Assembly (NCBI RefSeq): GCF_000165835.1
Contig: NC_014640.1
Coordinates: 4,650,001-4,714,000, forward strand
DNA length: 64,000 nt
Direction: 5' to 3'
Source: Achromobacter xylosoxidans A8
GTDB lineage: Bacteria; Pseudomonadota; Gammaproteobacteria; Burkholderiales; Burkholderiaceae_B
Positions 46,579 to 54,784 of the stretch are shown here, piece after piece. The notes under the pieces are model-generated. The model was given only the letters and a program-made list of their open reading frames with translations. It was not told where the DNA came from and did not search any database. The number at the start of each line of letters is the position of its first letter. Positions within the stretch are counted from its first letter, which is position 1. Both the position numbers and the translations under genes were made by a program.

Positions 46579-47610
46579 TTAGCTGGTGAGTTTCTTCAGC
46601 ACTTCGGCCTTGGCCGAATCGTAGTCCGCGGCCGTGATCAGGCCTTTGTCCAGCAGGTCCTTGAGCTGCTGCAGCCGCTGCGCCGGATCGCCGCCCGCTG
46701 CGGCAGGCGCCTGCTGGGCTGGCGGCTGCGCCGCCTGCTGCGGCTGCCCCTGGGCGCCGGCCAGGCCCGCGGCCATGGTTTGGCCCAGCGCCGCGCCGGC
46801 CGCCAGGCCCGCGCCGATGCCGGCGATGCCACCCTCGTTCTGCGCCGCCATCGGGATGGCCGTGGCGGTCTGATACTGGGTGAACTTGCCCAGGTCGCCG
46901 GCCATGCCCATGGAAATCCGGGTGTCCAGCGCTTTTTGCAGTTCTTCCGGCAGCGAAACGTTCTCGACCGTGAAGTTGTCCAGCTTGACGCCGTAGCGGT
47001 CAAACACCGGTCCCAGTTGCTCGGCGATGCTCTGCGACATCAACCCCTGGTTGCCGGCCATGTCCAGGAACGGCACTTTGGAGCCGCCCAGCGCCGTCGT
47101 CATCGCCGCGACCACCATGTTGCGCAACTGCGCCTCCAGGTCGTCCACGGTGTATTCGTCGCGCGTGCCGCTGATCTCGCGGTAGAACTTGGCGGGATCG
47201 GAGATCTGGTAGGAATACACGCCGAAGGCGCGCAGGCGCACCATGCCGAACTCGCTGTCGCGCAGGGTCACCGGCTGGGCCGTGCCCCAGCGCCGGCCCA
47301 GTTGCAGGCGGGTGCTGAAGAAGATCACGTCCGACTTGAAGGGCGACTCGAACAGCTTGTCCCAGTTCTTCAGGTAGGTCAGGATCGGCAGCGTCTGCGT
47401 GGTCAGCTTGTACATGCCGGGGCCGAACACGTCGGCCACCTTACCCTCATTGACGAACACCGCCATCTGCGACTCGCGCACGGTCAGGCTGGCGCCATAC
47501 TGGATTTCGAAGTCCTGCATCGGATGGCGCCAGGCGAGCACGCCGTCGCGGTCCTCGTTCCATTGCAGGATGTCGATGAACTGCTTGCGGATGAATGAAC
47601 CGAGACTCAT
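46579..47610 (-). CDS. SPFH/Band 7 (YdjI-like) protein with C-terminal SHOCT-type domain
   Basis: A 343-residue protein starting ATG 47610 behind AGGAGGACTACTC. The SPFH domain (about 25-215) has the YdjI-type opening FIDILQWNEDRDGVLAWRHP and VRESQMAVFVNEGKVADVFGPGMY. A Gly/Ala/Gln-rich linker (about 250-310) leads to QRLQQLKDLLDKGLITAADYDSAKAEVLKKL, a SHOCT-like helical pair, where B. subtilis YdjI has a zinc ribbon. YdjI is recruited to stressed membranes by its partners. Here the SPFH protein lies between DUF350 and DUF4178 genes, suggesting a membrane scaffold. Confidence 0.92.
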   Translation of the reverse strand: MSLGSFIRKQFIDILQWNEDRDGVLAWRHPMQDFEIQYGASLTVRESQMAVFVNEGKVADVFGPGMYKLTTQTLPILTYLKNWDKLFESPFKSDVIFFSTRLQLGRRWGTAQPVTLRDSEFGMVRLRAFGVYSYQISDPAKFYREISGTRDEYTVDDLEAQLRNMVVAAMTTALGGSKVPFLDMAGNQGLMSQSIAEQLGPVFDRYGVKLDNFTVENVSLPEELQKALDTRISMGMAGDLGKFTQYQTATAIPMAAQNEGGIAGIGAGLAAGAALGQTMAAGLAGAQGQPQQAAQPPAQQAPAAAGGDPAQRLQQLKDLLDKGLITAADYDSAKAEVLKKLTS

Positions 47611-47651
47611 GAGTAGTCCTCCTGTCAGATCGGGTTCGGCGCCTGTCCGTA

Positions 47652-48050
47652 TCAGGTCAGGCTGGCGGCGTTGACGATGCCGGCGGCGATCGAAATCGAC
47701 CCGATCAGCCCGCCCATGGCGATGTTGTTTTCTTCGATGGCCTCGTTCATGCCGCGCACGGCCTGGGACACGCCCACGTACACGACGATCTGCACCAACA
47801 TGGCCACAAGCCCCCAGAGCAGGAACATGGCATAGCTGGCGTGGATCGCGATGCTGGAGCACAAGGTAAAGCTGAAGCCCACCAGCGCGCCGCCATATGA
47901 CAGCACCGCGGCGATATTGCCTTCTCGGATCAGCTCGAATTCCTTGTAGCGCGTGACGGCCGTGTAGACCAGGGTGAAGACACCCAGCATGGCAAGCGCG
48001 GACGCCATATAGATCAGATAGGTCACCACCGGATGCATTGCTTCTCCCAT
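47652..48050 (-). CDS. DUF350 membrane protein
   Basis: A 132-residue protein with four helices (about 5-26, 45-62, 70-92 and 108-128), including AAVLSYGGALVGFSFTLCSSI and AMGGLIGSISIAAGIVNAASL, the DUF350 pattern also seen in E. coli YjfL. ATG 48050 follows AGGAGGG; a GTG two codons earlier is too close to it. It is the first gene of the minus-strand unit, directly beside the palindromic divergent promoter. Function unknown. Confidence 0.93.
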   Translation of the reverse strand: MGEAMHPVVTYLIYMASALAMLGVFTLVYTAVTRYKEFELIREGNIAAVLSYGGALVGFSFTLCSSIAIHASYAMFLLWGLVAMLVQIVVYVGVSQAVRGMNEAIEENNIAMGGLIGSISIAAGIVNAASLT

Positions 48051-48069
48051 TGCCACCCTCCTAATTGCG

Positions 48070-48101
48070 CGCAGTATATACGGCGCGTTCGATATACTGC
48101 G
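48070..48101. promoter_or_regulatory. Perfect inverted repeat between the divergent DUF350 and aminopropyltransferase genes
   Basis: CGCAGTATAT (48070-48079) and ATATACTGCG (48092-48101) are exact complements over ten bases with a 12-base spacer. A second repeat, GCGTTC (48085-48090) and GAACGC (48101-48106), interlocks with it. The whole gap is only 77 bases, so one bound dimer would cover both promoters. Confidence 0.7.
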
Positions 48102-48127
48102 AACGCATTTTTCGTGTCGGACACCTC

Positions 48128-49639
48128 ATGCGCGACCGCGTTCTCATTCTTTCGGTATTGATCGTCGCCTCCTGCGGTTTGGGCTATGAGCTCATCAGCA
48201 GCGCGCTGGCCAGCTATTTGCTGGGGGATTCGATACTGCAGTTCTCTTCCGTCATCGGCTGCTATCTGTTCGCCATGGGCATAGGCTCGTGGTTGTCAAA
48301 ATATGTAAGAGACGAAGACGTTTTGAATCGCTTCATCGATGTGGAGCTGCTGGTCGCCCTGTTGGGCGGCGTCTCCGCCGCGGTGCTGTTCCTGGTCTTC
48401 GCCTGGATGGCCGCGCCCTTCCGCGCGGCCCTGTATGTAGGCGTGTTCCTCATCGGCCTGATGGTCGGCATGGAGATCCCGCTGGTGATGCGGGTGTTCA
48501 ACCAGCGCAAGACCGAGTTCCGCGAAATCGTCAGCCGCGTGCTGACCTTCGACTACCTGGGCGCACTGGCCGTGTCGCTGGTGTTCCCGCTGCTGCTCGC
48601 CCCCAAGCTCGGCCTGCTGCGCACCAGCTTCCTCTTCGGCATCATGAACGCCAGCGTGGCGCTGTGGACCACCTGGCTGTTCCGCGCGGAGCTCCACCGG
48701 CCCGGCGAGAAAGCCATCCGCGCCAGCGTAGTGATCGGCTTCCTGGGGCTGGGCTTCATCTACTCCGGCAACATGACGGCCTGGGCCGAGAAGGGCCTGT
48801 ACGGGGACGACGTGGTGCATGCGGAAACCACCCAATACCAGCGCCTGGTGGTCACGCGCTGGCATGACGACCTGCGCCTCTACATCAACGGCAACCTGCA
48901 GTTCTCGTCGCGCGACGAACACCGCTATCACGAAGCGCTGGTGCACCCCGGGCTGCAAGCCCTGCCCTGGGCGCGCAACGTGCTGGTGCTGGGCGGCGGC
49001 GACGGCCTGGCCGTGCGCGAAATCCTCAAATACAAGAATATCGAACGCGTGACGCTGGTGGATCTGGATCCGGCCATGACCGGCCTGTTCTCGCGTTCCG
49101 AGCCGCTGGTCAAGCTGAACCAGGGGTCGTTGAAGGATCCGCGAGTCACGGTCATCAACGACGATGCCGGCCGCTGGCTGGAAACCCATGCCGAGGTCTA
49201 TGACTACATCGTGGTGGATTTTCCCGATCCGTCCAATTTCGGCCTGGGCCGCCTGTACTCGGTGCCGGTCTATCACCTGATGGCGCGCCACCTGGCCGAG
49301 AACGGCTATATGGTGGTGCAGTCCACCTCACCCTATTTCGCGCCACGCTCGTTCTGGAGCGTCGATGCCACCCTGAAGGAAGCCGGGCTGAACACCTGGC
49401 CGTACCACACCTATGTGCCGTCCTTCGGCGACTGGGGTTTCATCCTTGCCAGCAAGCGCCGCGACTACGAGCCGCCCGCCAGCATTACCGTGCCGACACG
49501 CTATCTGGATCCGGTCACGACGCGCGAACTATTCCACTTCCCCGCCGACATGCCCGCGCTGGCGATGCCGCCGAACCGCTTGAACGAGCAGTCGCTCGTG
49601 CGCTACTTCGACGAAGACTGGCGCAAGGTCATCCGCTGA
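48128..49639 (+). CDS. Membrane-bound spermidine synthase-like aminopropyltransferase
   Basis: A 503-residue two-part protein. Residues 1-215 contain seven helices, among them VLILSVLIVASCGLGYELISS and YVGVFLIGLMVGMEIPLVM. The cytoplasmic C-terminal part is a spermidine-synthase fold: YQRLVVTRWHDDLRLYINGNLQFSSRDEHRYHEALVHPGL (substrate entry), VLVLGGGDGLAVREIL near 284, VDLDPAM, and DYIVVDFPDPSNFGLGRLYS with the catalytic aspartate. It would transfer the aminopropyl group made by SpeD. ATG 48128 has only a weak upstream site. The flavin oxidase gene overlaps its stop as TGATG. Confidence 0.92.
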   Translation: MRDRVLILSVLIVASCGLGYELISSALASYLLGDSILQFSSVIGCYLFAMGIGSWLSKYVRDEDVLNRFIDVELLVALLGGVSAAVLFLVFAWMAAPFRAALYVGVFLIGLMVGMEIPLVMRVFNQRKTEFREIVSRVLTFDYLGALAVSLVFPLLLAPKLGLLRTSFLFGIMNASVALWTTWLFRAELHRPGEKAIRASVVIGFLGLGFIYSGNMTAWAEKGLYGDDVVHAETTQYQRLVVTRWHDDLRLYINGNLQFSSRDEHRYHEALVHPGLQALPWARNVLVLGGGDGLAVREILKYKNIERVTLVDLDPAMTGLFSRSEPLVKLNQGSLKDPRVTVINDDAGRWLETHAEVYDYIVVDFPDPSNFGLGRLYSVPVYHLMARHLAENGYMVVQSTSPYFAPRSFWSVDATLKEAGLNTWPYHTYVPSFGDWGFILASKRRDYEPPASITVPTRYLDPVTTRELFHFPADMPALAMPPNRLNEQSLVRYFDEDWRKVIR

Positions 49640-51270
49640 TGCGGCGGCGCAGCTTCCTGCTGGGCGCGGCCACGGCAGCGATTGCCGGCACCGCCGGGTA
49701 TTACCGTTCGCGCATCGTCGAGACCACGCCGGAAATCCATTACCCAGGCATGCAGGCGGGCCACGCCCTGCGCGACGGCGCAGCCTGGCCACAGCCCTCG
49801 GCCAACCACCAGCGCGACGTCGTGATACTGGGCTCGGGCGTGGCGGGCCTGTCCTGCGCCTGGAAGCTGGCGCGCGAAGGGCATACCGATTTCCTGGTGG
49901 TGCAGGGTCCCGAATTCGAAGGCAATGCCGCCGCCGGCCTGCGCGACGGCCTGGACTACCCCTTGGGCGCCCACTACCTGCCGCTGCCCTCGCTGGCCTC
50001 CACCCATGTGCGCGAGATGCTGGCCGACTTCGGCATCATCGAGCGCGGCGCAAGCGAGGCCCGCCCCTACTACGACGAAACCGCTTTGGTGCACTCGCCC
50101 CAGGAACGCCTGCTGCGCGACGGCCGCTGGGAAGAAAGCCTGCTGCCCATGAGCGGGTTACCGGAAGCAGACCTGGCGCAGCATCGCAAATTTCTTGCCC
50201 TGATCGAACGCCTGCACACGCAGACCGGCAACGACGGCCGCAAGGTCTTCAGCATCCCGCTCACGCTTTCGTCGCGGGACCCGGCCTGGCGCGCGCTGGA
50301 CGCCATCACGTTCAAGCAATGGCTGGAACGCGAAGGCTATACCTCGCCCGCGCTGCACTGGTACCTGAACTACTGCTGCCGCGACGACTACGGCGCGCAG
50401 TACGACGTGGTTTCGGCCTGGGCCGGCCTGCACTATTTCGCCAGCCGCGACGGCCATGCCGAAAACGCGGGCGAAGGCGCCGTGCTGACCTGGCCCGGCG
50501 GCCTGTCGACGTTGATGCAGCGCATGCGCGACGCCATCACGGACAAGCTCGGCCATGCCGGCTGGCTGGTTGCCGGCACCGCGGTCCGGATGCAGGAAAC
50601 GGCCGCCGGACCGCAGGTCACTTGCCTGAGTTCGACTGCCGCATACACGGTGCAGGCCCGCCGCGCCGTGTGCGCAATGCCGTTGTTCGTGGCCCAGCGC
50701 ATCCTGCCCGACATCCGCGCCTACGGCTACGATCCGGCCGTGCACGCGCCGCCGCATGCGCCCTGGATGGTGTCGAACTTCGTCATGGAAAGCTATCCCG
50801 CCGAAGTCCCTGGCGAACCGTTGTCCTGGGATAACGTCGTCTATCAGGGCAAGGCGCTGGGCTACGTCGTCTCCACGCACCAGCTGCTGCGCGTGGCCCG
50901 TACACCGCGCTGCGTCTTCACCGCCTACCACGCGCTCAGCGAAATGAAGCCCGAGGCCGCGCGCCAGTGGCTGACGCGCGCCAGTCCGGAGGAACTGCGG
51001 GCCGAGGCCGCGTCGGATCTGGTCGCGGCCTACGGCCAGGAATTCTGGCGCCACGCGCACCAACTGGAAATCACGGTGCGCGGCCATGCCATGGCCTCGC
51101 CGCTATGCGGCTACCTGTCCAATCGGGGATTGGCCGCGCTGCGCGACGTGGACGGTCCGATCCTGTTCGCGCACTCGGACCTATCGGGCTATTCCGTGTT
51201 CGAGGAAGCCTCGTGGTGGGGCGTGGCTGCCGCTGGGCGGATCATGGGCCAAAAGCCGCCGCAGGCCTGA
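49639..51270 (+). CDS. Tat-exported FAD-dependent amine oxidase-like protein
   Basis: A 543-residue flavoprotein. The N-terminus MRRRSFLLGAATAAIAGTAG is a twin-arginine signal. The FAD dinucleotide fold is DVVILGSGVAGLSCAWKLAREG (about 60-81), split here by the usual motif G-x-G-x-x-G. Later blocks include YPLGAHYLPLP, WPGGLSTLMQRM and a C-terminal flavin motif GPILFAHSDLSGYSVFEEA. It overlaps the aminopropyltransferase stop, so it probably acts on the polyamine or a conjugate made by that enzyme, outside the inner membrane. Substrate and acceptor are unknown. Confidence 0.88.
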   Translation: MRRRSFLLGAATAAIAGTAGYYRSRIVETTPEIHYPGMQAGHALRDGAAWPQPSANHQRDVVILGSGVAGLSCAWKLAREGHTDFLVVQGPEFEGNAAAGLRDGLDYPLGAHYLPLPSLASTHVREMLADFGIIERGASEARPYYDETALVHSPQERLLRDGRWEESLLPMSGLPEADLAQHRKFLALIERLHTQTGNDGRKVFSIPLTLSSRDPAWRALDAITFKQWLEREGYTSPALHWYLNYCCRDDYGAQYDVVSAWAGLHYFASRDGHAENAGEGAVLTWPGGLSTLMQRMRDAITDKLGHAGWLVAGTAVRMQETAAGPQVTCLSSTAAYTVQARRAVCAMPLFVAQRILPDIRAYGYDPAVHAPPHAPWMVSNFVMESYPAEVPGEPLSWDNVVYQGKALGYVVSTHQLLRVARTPRCVFTAYHALSEMKPEAARQWLTRASPEELRAEAASDLVAAYGQEFWRHAHQLEITVRGHAMASPLCGYLSNRGLAALRDVDGPILFAHSDLSGYSVFEEASWWGVAAAGRIMGQKPPQA

Positions 51271-51366
51271 AGTTCGCGCGCCGCGTTTTCGCCGGCCGCC
51301 TGCAATACAATTCCGCGAGCTTGCCGGGCATCACGGCACCTCCTGACCGGACTCAGATAAAAAGAC

Positions 51367-52614
51367 ATGGGAAAGCACGTCGTTGTCCTAGGCGCGGGTA
51401 TCGTGGGCGTCTGCTGCGCGCTGGAACTGCAGCGCCGCGGCCTGTCCGTCACGCTGGTGGACCGGCAGGAGCCGGGGCTGGAAACCTCGCTGGGCAACGC
51501 CGGCGTGATCGCCCGCAGTTCGCTGATGCCGTTCAACCATCCGGGCCTGTGGGCCCAGTTGCCCCGGCTGCTGAAGAACGACACCGTGCAGTTCCGCTAC
51601 AAGCTGGGCTATCTGGCGCAGAACCTGGGCTGGGCCGCCCGCTTCCTGCTCAACGCCCGACCGGCGGTGTTCAGGCAGACCGTGGAGGCGTTGGACGGTC
51701 TGATCCGGCTTTCGGCGCCGGAGCATCTGCGGCTGTTGAACGAATCGGGCGCGGCGCACCGGCTGCGCGATACCGGCTGGATTTTCCTGTACCGGTCTGA
51801 ACAGGGCTGGAACAGCGGCGAACTGTCGCGCAAGACCTTTGCCCAGTACCAGGTGCCGACCCAGATCCTTGCACCCGGCGAGCTGGCGGAAATCGAACCC
51901 GCGCTCGCACCGATCTTCCAGCGCGCGCTATGGATCCAGGGCTCGTATTCCGTCGATGATCCGCACGAGGTGGTGGCGGCCTACGCCGCCCTGTTCCGCC
52001 GAGCCGGCGGCACGTTCAGATGCCTGACCGCCAGCGCCATCCGCCGCGAGGGCCAGGGCTGGATCGTGCAAGACGCCCAAGGGTCCGAATCAGTGGCAGC
52101 GGATCGATTGGTGGTGGCGCTCGGCCCCTGGTCGAAGCGCCTGCTGAAGACAACGGGCATAGACCTGCCCATGGCGTTCGAGCGCGGCTACCACATGCAT
52201 TACAGCGGCGTGGACGGCGCCAGCCTGACGCGTCCGGTCTACGACACCGGCGGCGGCTATGTGCTGTCGCCCATGGCGCGCGGGCTGCGCCTGACCACGG
52301 GCGTGGAACTGGACGCCTGCGAGGCGCCTGCTCGGCCGCTGCAGCTGGAACTGGCTGAAGCGCGGGCTCGGGAAGCATTTCCGCTGGAGCGGCGACTGGA
52401 TCCCGAAGCGTGGCTGGGGCGGCGTCCAACGCTGCCCGACAGCCGGCCGATGATAGGCGAGGCGCCGCGCCACCCCGGCCTGTGGCTGGCGCTGGGGCAT
52501 CAGCACATCGGTTTCAGCACCGCGCCCGGCACCGCGAGGATATTGGGAGAACTCATGTGCGACGGCGTTGCGGCTGCCGGCCACGAGGCGTTCCGGCCGG
52601 GCCGGTTCATCTAG
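51367..52614 (+). CDS. DadA-like FAD-dependent D-amino-acid dehydrogenase/oxidase
   Basis: A 415-residue DAO-family flavoprotein with the FAD motif VVVLGAGIVGVCCALELQRRG (5-25), ETSLGNAGVIARSSLMP (the DadA block after the fold) and the C-terminal LPDSRPMIGEAPRHPGLWLALGHQHIGFSTAPGTAR. It most likely oxidises D-amino acids or a related secondary amine. ATG 51367 is 96 bases past the previous oxidase, so it may be co-transcribed with the polyamine genes. A hairpin ends the unit. Confidence 0.9.
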   Translation: MGKHVVVLGAGIVGVCCALELQRRGLSVTLVDRQEPGLETSLGNAGVIARSSLMPFNHPGLWAQLPRLLKNDTVQFRYKLGYLAQNLGWAARFLLNARPAVFRQTVEALDGLIRLSAPEHLRLLNESGAAHRLRDTGWIFLYRSEQGWNSGELSRKTFAQYQVPTQILAPGELAEIEPALAPIFQRALWIQGSYSVDDPHEVVAAYAALFRRAGGTFRCLTASAIRREGQGWIVQDAQGSESVAADRLVVALGPWSKRLLKTTGIDLPMAFERGYHMHYSGVDGASLTRPVYDTGGGYVLSPMARGLRLTTGVELDACEAPARPLQLELAEARAREAFPLERRLDPEAWLGRRPTLPDSRPMIGEAPRHPGLWLALGHQHIGFSTAPGTARILGELMCDGVAAAGHEAFRPGRFI

Positions 52615-52646
52615 GCCGGCAGGCCGCCCTGCACAGCCTGCGGGAA

Positions 52647-52669
52647 CCGGCTGCGACTCACGCAGCCGG
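52647..52669. terminator. Hairpin between convergent dadA-like and ABC ATPase genes
   Basis: CCGGCTGCG (52647-52655), loop ACTCA, CGCAGCCGG (52661-52669): a perfect nine-pair stem midway in a 65-base convergent gap. It could act in both directions. Confidence 0.6.
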
Positions 52670-52679
52670 CAACTGGCGC

Positions 52680-53474
52680 TCAGCCCAGCAGCAAGGCGTC
52701 GTCGGAAATCTTCTCGCCGCGCACGCGCTCGAACATGGCCAGCAGGTCCGGCACATCCATGCCGCGGCGCTCGTCGCCCGATACGTCCAGCACCACCTGC
52801 CCCTGATGCAGCATGACGGTGCGGTCGCCCACGTCCAGCGCCTGGCGCATGCTGTGCGTCACCATCATCGTGGTGAGCTGGCTTTCGGCGACGATGCGCG
52901 CCGTCAGCTGCAGCACGAAGTCCGCCGTGCGCGGATCCAGCGCCGCGGTGTGCTCGTCCAGGAGCAGGATGCGCGAGGGCTGCAAGGCCGCCATCAGCAG
53001 GCTGACCGCCTGGCGCTGGCCGCCCGACAGCAGGCCGATGCGGTCGGTCAGGCGGTTTTCCAGGCCCAGGCCCAGCGTGGCCAGGCGCTCGCGGAAGCCC
53101 TCCTTCATGGAGGCCTTGACCGCGCGACTGTAGCCGCGGCGCGCGCCGCGCATCTGCGCCAGCGCCATGTTCTCTTCGATGGTCAGGTCTTCGCAGGTGC
53201 CCGCCATGGGGTCCTGAAACACGCGGGCCACGCGGCCCGCGCGCGCCCACACCGGCTGGCGCGTGACGTCGACGCCGTTGATGTCGATGCGGCCGGAGTC
53301 GACCGGCAGGTCGCCCGACACCGCGTTCAGGAAGGTGGACTTGCCGGCGCCATTGGAGCCGATGACGGTCACGAACTGGCCCGAGGGGATCTCCAGCGAC
53401 AGGCCGCGTAAGGCGCGGGTCTCGATGGGCGTGCCAGCGTTGAACGTAATTTTCAGGTCTTTTGCGGACAACAT
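52680..53474 (-). CDS. ABC transporter ATPase (TrpZ/COG1101 type)
   Basis: A 264-residue ATPase: Walker A IGSNGAGKST, Q-loop VFQDPMAGTCEDLTIEENMALA, signature LSGGQRQAVSLLMA, Walker B RILLLDEHTAALD and switch MMVTHSM. The DEHTAALDP variant and the GTCEDLTIEEN segment are characteristic of the ATPases paired with COG2984 receptors and COG4120 permeases. It starts 2 bases after the permease stop. Confidence 0.92.
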   Translation of the reverse strand: MLSAKDLKITFNAGTPIETRALRGLSLEIPSGQFVTVIGSNGAGKSTFLNAVSGDLPVDSGRIDINGVDVTRQPVWARAGRVARVFQDPMAGTCEDLTIEENMALAQMRGARRGYSRAVKASMKEGFRERLATLGLGLENRLTDRIGLLSGGQRQAVSLLMAALQPSRILLLDEHTAALDPRTADFVLQLTARIVAESQLTTMMVTHSMRQALDVGDRTVMLHQGQVVLDVSGDERRGMDVPDLLAMFERVRGEKISDDALLLG

Positions 53475-53475
53475 A

Positions 53476-54366
53476 TCAGCGCACCTTTTTGCCGACCAGG
53501 CGGCGCTTGAGCATGGGAATGACCAGGGCGAACGTGACCAGCACCGCGGTGACGAGGTTCAGGTCTTGCGCCTTCAGGCCGATGAAATCGCTGTTCAGCG
53601 CCAGGGCGATGAAGAAGCGGTAGACGATGGCGCCGATGATGACGGCCAGCGTCGCCAGCACCAGCTTGCGCGACGGCAAGATGCTTTCGCCCACGATCAC
53701 GGCGGCCAGGCCGATCACGATGGTGCCGATGCCCATGGAAATGTCCGAGCCGCCCTGGGTCTGGGCAAACAGCGCGCCCGCCAGCGCCACCAGCGCATTG
53801 GACAACGCCATGCCGCCCAGGATCATGCGGCCGGTATTGACGCCCTGGGCACGGGCCATGCGGCCATTGGAGCCGGTGGCGCGTACCGCCAGGCCGGTCT
53901 GCGTGGCGAAGAACCAGTCCAGCGCCAGCTTGGCCAGGATCACGATCACGATCAGGATCAGCGGCCGGGCGACATAGTCCGACAGCCATTCGGGCTGCAG
54001 GACGGTGAATACGGTGGATTCGGTGATCAGCGGGACGTTGGGCTTGCCCATGATGCGCAGGTTGACCGAGTACAGCGCGATCATCATCAGGATGCTGGCC
54101 AGCAGGTCCATGATCTTCAGCTTGACGTTCAGCCAGCCGGTGACCAGTCCGGCCGCGGCGCCGGCGACCGTGGCGATGACGGTGGCCAGGAACGGGTCGG
54201 TGCCCGAAGCGATCAGCGTGGCACAGACCGCGCCGCCCAACGGAAAGCTGCCGTCAACGGTCAGGTCCGGGAAGCGCAGCAGACGGAACGAGATATACAC
54301 GCCCAGAGCCACCAGGCTGAAGATCAGGCCGATCTCCAACGCGCCTAACAACGAGAACAATGACAT
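53476..54366 (-). CDS. ABC transporter permease (TrpY/COG4120 type)
   Basis: A 296-residue permease with eight or nine helices in the branched-chain-permease fold. The N-terminus LGALEIGLIFSLVALGVYISFRLLRFPDLTVDGSFPLGG is the COG4120 signature; GLAVRATGSNGRMARAQGVN is the cytoplasmic coupling region. It moves the ligand brought by the receptor encoded upstream. A 418-base leader with an intrinsic terminator and two tandem repeats separates it from the receptor gene. Confidence 0.92.
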   Translation of the reverse strand: MSLFSLLGALEIGLIFSLVALGVYISFRLLRFPDLTVDGSFPLGGAVCATLIASGTDPFLATVIATVAGAAAGLVTGWLNVKLKIMDLLASILMMIALYSVNLRIMGKPNVPLITESTVFTVLQPEWLSDYVARPLILIVIVILAKLALDWFFATQTGLAVRATGSNGRMARAQGVNTGRMILGGMALSNALVALAGALFAQTQGGSDISMGIGTIVIGLAAVIVGESILPSRKLVLATLAVIIGAIVYRFFIALALNSDFIGLKAQDLNLVTAVLVTFALVIPMLKRRLVGKKVR

Positions 54367-54784
54367 GGGTCAAATCCAATCAGTAAGAAGCGAGCATGTT
54401 AAGAACTTGCACGAAGGCAAGAAACGAGCATATTAAAGAGTTGCAACGTCGGATATCTTGCGTTTCGGGGTCAGTTTTACCCCAGCTTTCGCAAGAAACG
54501 TTTCTCGGCGGTGGATTTTCTCTCGTTTCCTGCCAAAGCGTTCCCGTGCCGGGCGGCCGCGCCGCCAGCAGGAGTCTGCAGGACCATTCAGGGAGCAAAA
54601 ACGCCGGGCGGGCTCAACGCCGTAAGGCGGGCCGCCGGCCATTCAAGACCAGCACATTGCGCCGGGCCGCGAGCATCTTGTGAATGCTGCCGCCCTGAAG
54701 ACCATGGGGTAAGGCAAGACACCAAAAACTAAAACAAACCCCGCTCACGCCGGGTAGGCATGGCGGGGCAGATACGGCTGATTA
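54367..54784. other. 418-base leader between receptor and permease genes, with tandem repeats at 54385-54445
   Basis: I see no credible gene. Two 27-base direct repeats, 54385-54411 and 54419-54445, agree at 22 positions and share GAGCAT-n-TTAA and TTGCA; they repeat every 34 bases. They lie 19-79 bases before the permease ATG, where a promoter or operator would be. The middle (54450-54700) is GC-rich with no symmetric motif I trust. The far end is the receptor terminator. Confidence 0.6.
54723..54768 (-). terminator. Intrinsic terminator after the receptor gene
   Basis: On the minus strand CCCCGC (54768-54763) pairs with GCGGGG (54744-54739), with an inner GCC/GGC stem, followed by TTTGTTTTAGTTTTT (54738 down to ~54724). 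It begins 17 bases after the receptor stop. It should make the receptor more abundant than the permease and ATPase. Confidence 0.85.
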
